Shown piece after piece: positions 7,625 through 14,828 of a stretch of DNA of 17,489 nt. Position numbers and translations under genes: made by a program. The notes beneath the pieces were generated by a model. That model was given only the letters and a program-made list of their open reading frames with translations, ran no database searches and was not told the origin of the DNA. Location of the stretch: contig PJAB01001081.1 in the NCBI GenBank assembly GCA_002887195.1, positions 1 through 17,489 of the forward strand, in the 5' to 3' direction. The stretch is from Chrysochromulina parva (Eukaryota; Haptophyta; Prymnesiales; Chrysochromulinaceae). Every line of letters starts with the position of its first letter. Within the stretch, counting starts at the first letter, position 1.

Positions 7625-7972
7625 TTACAATAAGGTCAGATTGGCTATGTCTTGTTGCATGGTCTCGCATCTTTTGAAAGGGAATCCGAGCAGGGAAAAC
7701 CGAGCAGTGAAACCTGCACCAAGGGAAACCGAGCGCTCGCATTCGAGAACTTGAGAGCAATGTGGCAGCTCCTCCTCCTTCGATTCTCCAGCAGCACTTT
7801 CAAGAGTAAAGTCCTGCACTGCAGCCGTATCCTGTATGACGGCTTCAAGGAGAAGCCCTTTTGCAACAACAAAGTAGCGCTCCAGCATGCGATCCTCGTC
7901 ACCGCCACAATGCCGCAGCAAAATGCTCGTCGTCTCTTCATCAAGGCCGATGATCGCGGCACGGGCATCCAT
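7625..7972 (-). pseudogene. Ariadne-like UBA fragment, orphan or decaying
   Basis: A 115-codon frame. Residues ~10-45 (LDEETTSILLRH, then DEDRMLERYF) resemble the UBA-like domain that precedes the RBR domain in Ariadne (ARIH1) ubiquitin ligases, which has the pattern TxxILLxHxxWDxxxLxERYF. The conserved Trp is missing. No RING1, IBR or RING2 cysteine pattern follows before the stop or in nearby frames. Third-position G/C bias is weaker than in the neighbours. It could be a remnant, a first exon of a gene whose other exons I cannot see, or a small UBA protein. The last 40 residues show no recognisable feature. Confidence 0.4.
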
Positions 7973-8162
7973 TCGTCTCCTTCGAATAGCTAGTTTGCTC
8001 GAAATGACATCATATCATCTATTGCCGCCGGGAACGCCGTCTCCAGCACCTCGACATCGCTCCCATACTCCATTTCTCGAGCACCTCAACTGTATTGCTT
8101 GGCTCTGCGACCTCGGCCGTGTCCTCTGCGATTGCGACCACTACCCGGTGCGATGCATTCAC

Positions 8163-8435
8163 ATGCTCAACGAAAGGCTCGACGCCGTGCTGCACGCGGC
8201 GAGGCGGCCGGCGGTGCTCAAGGCCAAGGCACGCGCACTCACCGTGCTGCTGTGCCTTCGTGCTCGAATCGTCGCTCGTGTGTTTTCGCCCAGAGGCGCG
8301 GGCTTCGTCGAGGCGAAGGCGCACTTCTGGCAGGTGAACAACGACCTGATGACGCTCTCGCGCACCGCCGAAGTGGGGTTGGGGGACACGACTGCAGAGG
8401 AGAGGCGATTGGGTTCACTGAGTGCGGTCTGTTGA
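8163..8435 (+). CDS. Weak hypothetical ORF or exon
   Basis: An open frame of 90 codons from an ATG at 8163; the same frame is open upstream to about 7887. From ~8160 to 8370 the codons show the G/C third-position preference typical of this genome, and the peptide is rich in Ala, Arg and Leu helices followed by FWQVNNDLMTL. I recognise no family. It may be an exon of an unpredicted gene or a relic. It lies between the Ariadne-like fragment and a long gene-free stretch. Confidence 0.3.
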   Translation: MLNERLDAVLHAARRPAVLKAKARALTVLLCLRARIVARVFSPRGAGFVEAKAHFWQVNNDLMTLSRTAEVGLGDTTAEERRLGSLSAVC

Positions 8436-8980
8436 GGCTTGAGCACTGTAGTGGTCTGTGCCGCCGCGCGACCGGGTGTGAGCGGGTGTTGCACCACATG
8501 GCATGATTGGCGCGTCTGAGGCTGTGAGCGCTTCTTAGTCTGACGGTGACGCGTACCGTGTAGTGAAGTAGGGCGGTGTAGTGGAGTATGGGGCGGCGTT
8601 CGCCCACCGTAATCGACCCACCTGGCGCCTCAGATTCCGGACGGATTCAGATTAATGGATCGGGACGGTGACCTGACGTGATTCGGTGTTCGCCCTCGCG
8701 CCAGTGGGCCGGCACCCGGGCAGTGAATACACGATAAGTGAACTAACGGGTGCGCTCAGAACGGAAGTCAGATGAGATGGGGGCTCTCCTCCCTCACCCA
8801 CGTACTCGAGGTCCCACACGAGTCGGCACGAGATCTGACCGCCGCACGGAGCCCGCCACATTGGCACTCGCAAAGTCCGACAGTTCCATCATCGATCTCT
8901 TCTGCACACCGCCGAGCTGCCCCGAATATGCTCAGGGGGCTTGCCAAGGAGGTTCCTCATATCTCAGCGACCTACGCGCT
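8436..8980. other. Gene-poor stretch
   Basis: No frame with codon bias or a recognisable domain is found on either strand. A short imperfect repeat built on GTGTAGTGAAGTAGGGCG and GTGTAGTGGAGTATGGGGCG lies near 8558-8595. The right end is likely the 3' untranslated region of the minus-strand gene that ends at 8981. Confidence 0.4.
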
Positions 8981-10609
8981 TTACACCACAATGCCCACGA
9001 CAGCGCGTCGCGCGGAGATGTGGAGCTTGCCCGCCTTTTTGGCGAATTTGGCGCGTGCGCTGTCCTCGTCGATGAGCGTGGGGAGCGCCAGGTCGAGGAA
9101 CGGCTGCGTGCCCACGTGGACCTGCACGTGCTCGGCGGAGATTGCGAGCTCGAGCTGCTCCATGGACGTCACGCCCGCCGGCACGTGCACCACGAGCGAG
9201 ATCTCATCTGCGCTCTCGAGATTGAGCTCATACTTGGCTGCCTGCGCGTGCTGGTTACGGTCTCCTAGTACCGCCGGCGGCGCGGGCGGCGGCGTTGGCG
9301 GCGCGGGCGCGGGCGTGGGCGTGGGCTGTGCAGCCAGCTTCGGCGGCTGTGGTTTCGGCTTCGGCTTCGGCGGCGCGCCGGAGGACTCCGCGTCGTCATC
9401 GTCGCTGTCAGGCTCGTCGGGCATCGCACCCGCCGTCAGCCCGCTGGGCAGCGGCCCCAGACCGGCCTTCTCGGCCGCTGCCTGCAATTGGCCCGAGGCG
9501 ACCGCCGCGCCCAGCTCGTTCCCGAGCATCATCTGCGCAATAGCGAGCATCTCAGATTCGTCAAGAGGCGACGCATCGCCACGACGCTCGAGCGCCCGGC
9601 GCAGCGCGTCCTGGTCCCCCGAGTGCAACGCCGCCGCCGTCGCCGGGTCGCGGCTCAGAGGGGGCGGCGCTGGCGAAGGGCCAGCTACCGGTCTCTTTGC
9701 TGACATCACCTTCCCCGGTCGAGGCTCATCGGGCAGTACCGGCACCTTGGGCGTGGTCGTGGGCGGCGGCGGCGCGGTCGGTGCTGCTGGCGGCGCGGAC
9801 GGCATGGGCTCGGATGGTGGCGCCGGCGCCGGCGAGGACGGCTCTTCGGGCTCATCCGGCCTCGCACTCCCACGGCGGCCGTTCATCTTGATGACGGTGC
9901 GAGACTTGGCACCCACACCGGCATTCTCGCCACCCGCCTTGGGCGCGGGCGGACGCTCGGGCACGCGGGCACGCAGGAAGTCGACCATGACGCCCATGGA
10001 CTTCAACGAGAACTTATGCGCCGTGTCCTCGAACGAGCGGAAGATCACCTGCTGGCAGCCAGCCGCGCGCAGCGCCGCCCCGGCCGCCTCGACTGCACAT
10101 CGTTCGACGGTCTCGTCCTCGTCTCCCGCGAGAAGCATGATGGGCGTCTCGAGATTGGGCGCGGCGTGAGGCATGGAGCCGAACGCGGAGAGCTCGAAGG
10201 CGGGCTGGCACATCCACCCAGAGTGGCTCAGGATGGCCGCAAGCGGTCGGCGGTAGGACAGACCCGCCGCAATTGCAAGCGCGCCGCCCATCCCGAAGCC
10301 GCCGATGGCGATGCGCGACGGTGCAAAGTTGGTGACGACGAGAAGTTCATCGAGGCGCTCGTGTACGTGCTTGATGGCATCGGCGAGGCCGTCCGGCGTG
10401 CGCATGGCGAGGCCGCGGATGGGTGTTGGCGGCATGTCAAACCAAGCTGGTACCGGCGTGCCTTTGAGGGTGGTGCGAAGGCCAGGCGACGGGCACGTGA
10501 ACTGCAACCATGGGATGTGCGGCCGTGCGTGCTCCTCGATGGCGTACGATTCGCGTTCTCCGTAGTCGGCGAGCCACAAAATGGCGCCAGTCGGCGTAGG
10601 AGCGGGCAT
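8981..10609 (-). CDS. Acyl-protein-thioesterase-like pseudoenzyme fused to a PIH/CS-like domain
   Basis: A single 542-codon frame. Residues ~8-215 follow the LYPLA/APT (phospholipase/carboxylesterase) fold: VPAWFDMPP (53-61, family PSWFD), GLADAIKHVHERLDE, RIAIGGFGMGGALAIAAGL (99-117), LLAGDEDETV (159-168), DTAHKF (195-200). The family nucleophile sits in GFSxGG; here it reads GFGMGG, so Gly106 replaces Ser. The oxyanion-loop LHG is also altered to LAD, while an Asp and His198 remain. It should lack normal hydrolase activity. A Pro/Ala-rich linker (~215-310 and ~385-440) surrounds a small helical segment. The last ~80 residues (LVVHVPAGVTSMEQLELAIS, PTLIDEDSARAKFAKKAGKL) resemble the CS-like domain of PIH1/kintoun proteins, which act with HSP90/R2TP and in dynein assembly. 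A chaperone-adaptor role is inference. The start at 10609 fits the family N-terminus. Confidence 0.82.
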   Translation of the reverse strand: MPAPTPTGAILWLADYGERESYAIEEHARPHIPWLQFTCPSPGLRTTLKGTPVPAWFDMPPTPIRGLAMRTPDGLADAIKHVHERLDELLVVTNFAPSRIAIGGFGMGGALAIAAGLSYRRPLAAILSHSGWMCQPAFELSAFGSMPHAAPNLETPIMLLAGDEDETVERCAVEAAGAALRAAGCQQVIFRSFEDTAHKFSLKSMGVMVDFLRARVPERPPAPKAGGENAGVGAKSRTVIKMNGRRGSARPDEPEEPSSPAPAPPSEPMPSAPPAAPTAPPPPTTTPKVPVLPDEPRPGKVMSAKRPVAGPSPAPPPLSRDPATAAALHSGDQDALRRALERRGDASPLDESEMLAIAQMMLGNELGAAVASGQLQAAAEKAGLGPLPSGLTAGAMPDEPDSDDDDAESSGAPPKPKPKPQPPKLAAQPTPTPAPAPPTPPPAPPAVLGDRNQHAQAAKYELNLESADEISLVVHVPAGVTSMEQLELAISAEHVQVHVGTQPFLDLALPTLIDEDSARAKFAKKAGKLHISARRAVVGIVV

Positions 10610-10985
10610 GTACCTTCGCGAGGAGTTGCCGTCGAGTGGCCGTTGCCGCGCGCGAGACGGTTACATTATGTCAAGAAACGTCCCACCGATCCGGTTACAC
10701 CGGGGGGAAGCCGGGACGGTCCAGGTTCGTTCCTGTTTCCATCGTTTTCTCCGCTTCATGCCGCCAAGGATCCATGGATCCTGCGATCCTCGTCCTGTCG
10801 TCTGCCTCATCAGTACAAGTCTATCTAAAATTTAGACCACCAAACAGAAGCCTAACAAAAATGTGCTCCGGAAGCTTGAACTTGACATGACATACACGAC
10901 ACGGACATGACATGTTTAGTCAACTCTGCACCTACGAAACAGCCCCTGCCAGGAATCCAGGGCAGCAGCCTTAGAGTCGCGCAAA
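10610..10985. promoter_or_regulatory. Divergent intergenic region, APT/PIH-like gene and SMR transporter
   Basis: This 376-bp gap lies between oppositely oriented start codons, so both promoters are expected here. A perfect 14-bp palindrome, GGATCCATGGATCC, lies near 10769-10782. I see no recognised promoter element. Composition shifts toward A+T between about 10810 and 10925. Confidence 0.45.
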
Positions 10986-11531
10986 ATGCGCACCTCGATC
11001 GTCTTGTTGGCGGCTCTCCTTTGCGTAGATGCCTTGAGAACCATGCCGCCCGCAACGGCTACTCGCGGCGCGCATCCATTCATCGCTGGCGCTGTCAGCA
11101 GCACGCCACCACGCGTTGCGACCCCAAACAATGCTCATCCGAGCAGAACCATCGTGCCTCGTCTCAGCTTACTCACCACCGCCAGTTCTGCTGTGCTCGG
11201 AGCCGCTAGCTTTGTCGCACGCCTACCAGCTCCTATTTTGCTCGCCCTCGCTGTCGTGTCGGAGATCGGTGGGACCACTTCCCTGAAACTCGCGGCTACA
11301 AGCTCGCCGCTCTGGTCTATTTGCGTCTTCATCTGCTACGCGCTGTGCTTCACCCTCTTACCCCTCGCGCTGCGTACGCTGCCTTTGAGTGTCGCGTACG
11401 CCACATGGTCGGGTGCGGGCACGGTGGCCTCGGTCTTCATCGGTGCGCTCATCTTCTCCGAAAAGATCACGCCATTCAAGCTCTTCTGTTTATCGGCAAT
11501 CGTCTTTGGCATCGTGGGCATCAATCATTGA
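10986..11531 (+). CDS. SMR (EmrE-like) transporter with a plastid-type leader
   Basis: A protein of 181 aa. Residues ~80-181 are a four-helix small multidrug resistance unit: PAPILLALAVVSEIGGTTSLK carries Glu93, equivalent to the proton/substrate-coupling Glu14 of EmrE, followed by GGTT. AYATWSGAGTV carries Tyr138 and Trp141, equivalent to EmrE Tyr60 and Trp63. The helices continue to GIVGINH. The extra ~78 N-terminal residues begin with a signal peptide (MRTSIVLLAALLCVDA) and continue as a Ser/Thr/Pro-rich, nearly acid-free stretch. This is the bipartite layout used for import into secondary plastids. SMR proteins are typically bacterial, so transfer and retargeting to a plastid membrane is likely but not proven. 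Substrate is unknown: polyaromatic cations, guanidinium or a metabolite are possible. Confidence 0.87.
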   Translation: MRTSIVLLAALLCVDALRTMPPATATRGAHPFIAGAVSSTPPRVATPNNAHPSRTIVPRLSLLTTASSAVLGAASFVARLPAPILLALAVVSEIGGTTSLKLAATSSPLWSICVFICYALCFTLLPLALRTLPLSVAYATWSGAGTVASVFIGALIFSEKITPFKLFCLSAIVFGIVGINH

Positions 11532-11816
11532 ACCATGATTGATGAAGTGTACTATTATATTGTCAGTCTCAATTCGGCTCAGGGTTAGGAAAGTAGTAGG
11601 GAATGTTTGAAAGTGTAGAAACTAGTGTCTAGTGTCCGCGCGCCGGAGGGCTCGCGCGCCGTCGCCGGCGCCGCGGCGCGCGCTCGTGCCTCCTCGCCCT
11701 CGCCCCGCGCCCCGCCCGAGGGAAACGACAGACGGTGTATGCGGTCCGACTGTGTTTCGTTTCGACTATGCACCTTCGTCTGTCCACACTGCCGTTCTCT
11801 GTGGGCGAGCGACGCG
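11532..11816. other. Convergent intergenic region
   Basis: This lies between the 3' ends of the SMR gene and the minus-strand membrane-protein gene. The part from about 11630 to 11730 is very GC-rich and open in several frames, but no frame carries a recognisable domain. Confidence 0.4.
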
Positions 11817-14759
11817 TCATCGCATGGGCACGCCTACCGCCACCGGCGGCTCGCCGCAGTGACGAGAGCTCGGGTGAGCCGCCAACGACAGCAGCCACGC
11901 GGGTGGACGGGCGACGGCCTCCTCTTCGTCATCAGTGCCACGCAGCGAGTAGATCTCGTCGAGATCTCCCGTCCACATCTCGCCGTCGTCGTAGTGCACC
12001 GTCGCGCGGCGGCCCTGCAGCCTCAAAATCGTCCCCGCGTACCAGCCGTCATCGCCACCCTCATCGCGCGTCCATTGGGTCTGCACCGCCTCGCCTGATG
12101 GGGGAAGTCATCAGTGCTCATCAGTCGCAATCAGTGGCCATTGGGTCTGCACCCTACATCCCTCATAGGCGAGCTCGCCGTCGGCCAACACGGGCGGCGT
12201 GCCTCGCGCCGCACCGCCGCCGCCGCTGCTGCTGCTGTCGCCGCCGATGCTGCTGCTGCTGCTGCTGCTGCTGCCGCTGATGCGCGGGTAGTGCCGAGTG
12301 CCACAGCGTGCGTCTTCCTCGTCGCTCGAGGTTGCGCCTCGGCTGAGGAGACGAGCAGCTGCTGCATGGTGGGCGACAGTGGCGGCGGCGCTGGCGCTGA
12401 CGCTGCTGCTTGAGGGGACGTCGTCGACGGCATTCTGGAAGCCAAGCACGCCCATGGCTACGAGTGCCGCCATCAGCCAGAACGCCACGGAGTGGAACAC
12501 AAGCGCCATGACCGGTGAGCAAACGCCTGCCCAGCACGACGCGTCGGCTGTCGCCGGGGGCGCGGCTCGCAGCCCTACGAGAGGGACCGGCGGCCCCCCT
12601 GACGCGTCCGAGGCGCCTACGGGCGGGAAGACGGCGAGAGAGTGCACGCGCAGCTGCAGCGGCCAGCGAGCGTCCGAGTGCAGCTTGTGTGCACAGGGCT
12701 CCAGCAGTGCACACCGCTGTGAGTCCAAAGGCGGTGTGAAGAAGAGCGGCTCGAGTAACACAAAGCGATCGTAGTCGCTCGCCAGGCCGCGCGTCAGAAG
12801 GTGGCCGCGCTGGTGCGTGTGCACGAGCCCACCATGCACGAGGGCGTGGGCGCCGTACATGTATGCCCCCGCCCCGAGGCTGGGCGGACCGCCGCCGCTG
12901 GCGCCGCCGCTGGCGCCGCCGCTGGCGCCGCTCCCATCATGCGCGCCGCCTCCGCCGCCGCCTCCGCCGCCGCTCCCTGCGCCGCGGCTGCCGCCAGTGA
13001 GCGCCTGATGGTGGGGGGTCACGTGGGAGTGCCGATGCGGCATGCGCAGCACGTGGGCAACGGCAAATCCCAAGGCCACGTCGCGTACGACGGAGTGCTG
13101 GTAGGACGGTGCGATCAGGTAAGGATGCAAGCGATGAGGATGCAAGCCACCACCGACGAACCTATAAGGATGGGCAGCGGCCGCGGCACCAAAAGAACTG
13201 GCGGCAGGGAGAGTGCGCACGGTGGGGAACGTCTGATGGTAGGCATGTGACGCGAAGGCACTCGGAAATGACGAAGCCGTGTGCGGCAGCCGCCCCTGTG
13301 CCAGCGCGGGTACTCCATGGACGACTGGTATGCCATGTGCCACCGTACCGCCTACTGTCGAACTGGCGCGGAAGGGTGACGTGAAAGAGCCAGCGCCCAC
13401 GCGCGCGCCGACGCTGCCCCCAAAGTGGCCTATGTGGCCAATGCTGCCACCCTTGAGCCGGCGCCCAACACGACGCCGGTCCACGTGAAGACCTCTGGGT
13501 GCCTCGGATGGACTCTGATGACCTCTGATGACTTCTGATGACCTCTGATGGCCTCTGTGTGCCTCGGATGGACTCTGATGACCTCTGATGACTTCTGATG
13601 ACCTCTGATGGCCTCTGGGTGCCTCGGATAGACTCGGGTTGGAGACGGACAGCCGGCGAGAGCTTGCGTCGAAGACCTGCACCGGTGCCGCCGCCGAGTG
13701 GGCGCTCGAGGACGTGCCCTGCGCGGGAAGAGCGGAAGCATCGGCCGTGGAAGCATCGGCCGCCATCTTCTGAGCAATCCATTTCGCCAAGGTGCCGCTG
13801 CCCATCCCGTAGCCGCCTGGCAAACGTCTGTAGTCTCGCGTCTGAATCTTCGGCGGGGCGCCCCAGTGCGCGGGGAAACGACCGCCGGGCGTGGCGGCGA
13901 TCCGCGCGGGCGTGGCGGTGGTCGGCGCGGGCGCGGCGACGACCGTGGCAGAGGTCGTGGCAGAGGTTGCGGCAGGGGTCGTGGCGGCTGCGGCGGTCGT
14001 GGCGGCTGTGGAAGGTGAGAAAGGAGTCCCTAACAAGGAAGAGGAGGTCGCGGCGGCTGTGGAAGGTGCCGCCTCGTTCTCAGCCAGAGCCCACGGCGGC
14101 GCGTCGTCGGGACCCACCTCGAGGCTCGTCAAGGGCAGCAGCACGGCGCCGCTTGCGTCGCTCACCGAGATGTTCGCCCTTGCATAGGAGCCGGCCGCAA
14201 GCAGCAGCACGAGCCGGTAGGCCGTCTCGGGCGCCACATGCACGGGCGTGCGCAGCTCGATCGAGGTGGGCGCTGCGAGCGCGGCCGAGGATGCTACGTC
14301 GGCGGCCTTGATAGGACATGCGGTGCCCAGCTCGCCGCCGTCGCTGCGAAGGGTGAAGGCACTCCGCTTGAACTGGGTGCCACCATCGCACATCTCGAGC
14401 TCATGGTAGGGCGCATCTGCGAGCGACAACGGTGGCGTGGATGCGGGCGCGATGGCCGCCGCAAGCAGAAAACAGGCGCAGGCGAACCCTCCGAAGGAGC
14501 GGCAAATGGTTGGCCGGAACGAGGTTGTGAGCTGCGCTGCTAGCCAGCCCAACAACATGGCGATGGTGAGATAATCCGAATGGATGGGCGACAGCATGCG
14601 AATGGGTAGAAATACGAGCACGAGCAGCAAGAGGACGCCACCCGGGTGCTCAGGACATTCGTCCGCGGCGAGCGTGAAGCGACGAAGGAGCGTCTGGCTA
14701 CGCCGCATGCCGAGAAAGTGGGCACTGTGCGTTCGCAACGAATTCACATGAACACACAC
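11817..14759 (-). CDS. Multi-span membrane protein with C-terminal Tudor/agenet-like module, two exons
   Basis: Exons 14759-12158 and 12094-11817 (2880 nt, 959 aa). Hydrophobic segments near residues 42-58 (GGVLLLLVLVFLPIRML), 62-78 and 88-107 are followed by a long Ala/Ser/Thr/Gly/His-rich region. A further membrane segment lies near 750-775 (VMALVFHSVAFWLMAALVAMGVLGF), then poly-Ser and acidic tracts. The spliced C-terminus reads YEGC, then QTQWTRDEGGDDGWYAGTI and VHYDDGEMWTGDLDEIYSL. That Trp/Tyr/Asp pattern is of a small SH3-like Tudor/agenet fold, which in other proteins reads methylated residues or proline peptides. Start: Met1 at 14759 or Met18 (MRRSQTLL). Residues encoded at 13501-13620 are two 20-residue repeats. 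Overall function unknown. The frame after ~12000 may contain a further intron that I cannot see, so the exact C-terminus is uncertain. Confidence 0.72.
12095..12157 (-). other. Intron of the membrane/Tudor-like gene (63 bp)
   Basis: Preferred splice: donor GTAGGG at 12157, acceptor CATCAG ending at 12095, giving EGC-EAVQTQW in frame. A second in-frame choice (donor GTGCAG, acceptor GGCGAG) changes only about two residues. A perfect 16-bp sequence, CCATTGGGTCTGCACC, lies at 12072-12087 (exon 2) and 12138-12153 (intron start), offset 66 bp. The intron contains three CTGAT motifs on the sense strand. Confidence 0.8.
12195..12292. repeat. Triplet repeats (CTG/CCG) in coding sequence
   Basis: Runs of GCTGCT and GCCGCC encode the poly-Ser and Gly tracts near the end of exon 1 of the minus-strand membrane-protein gene. 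Confidence 0.85.
12888..12985. repeat. GC-rich repeats encoding a Gly/Ser/Ala tract
   Basis: Tandem GCCGCTGGCGCC units followed by a CCGCCG run encode the (Gly-Ala-Ser)n and poly-Gly tract of the minus-strand membrane-protein gene. Confidence 0.8.
13501..13620. repeat. 60-bp tandem repeat (2 units) inside a coding exon, related to intron repeats
   Basis: Two 60-bp units differ at one base, with partial units on both sides. Each unit is built of CTGATGACC-type monomers, the same family as in the QueH introns. On the gene's sense strand they run in the opposite orientation (GGTCATCAG), and the period is a multiple of three, so the frame stays open and reads EVIRGHQSPSEAPRGHQRSS-like repeats. 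Confidence 0.92.
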
Positions 14760-14828
14760 TCAACGACGCGTTGACAAGTAAGCACGCACACTGTATCGAC
14801 AGGCGATCCGCTGCTGTGAATTGCACAA
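14760..14828. promoter_or_regulatory. 69-bp head-to-head intergenic region
   Basis: This is the gap between the start codon of the minus-strand membrane protein (14759) and the plus-strand zinc-finger protein (14829). If both starts are right, one very short bidirectional promoter serves both, or the 5' untranslated regions overlap. Starting the minus gene at Met18 would widen the gap to about 120 bp. No core motif is evident. Confidence 0.55.

Noticed and set aside
8772..10169. Long plus-strand open frame (465 codons) rich in Ser, Gly and Ala
   Set aside because: It is the antisense shadow of the thioesterase/PIH-like gene. The minus frame carries clear family motifs (PAWFDMP, GGFGMGGAL, CS-like end), while this one shows only composition bias.
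10016..10828. Plus-strand open frame of 270 codons
   Set aside because: It overlaps the same minus-strand gene and its promoter and contains no recognisable motif.
13598..14311. Plus-strand 237-codon Arg-rich frame
   Set aside because: It is antisense to the membrane-protein gene, made of the complement of Ala/Thr/Ser-rich coding repeats, and has no domain.
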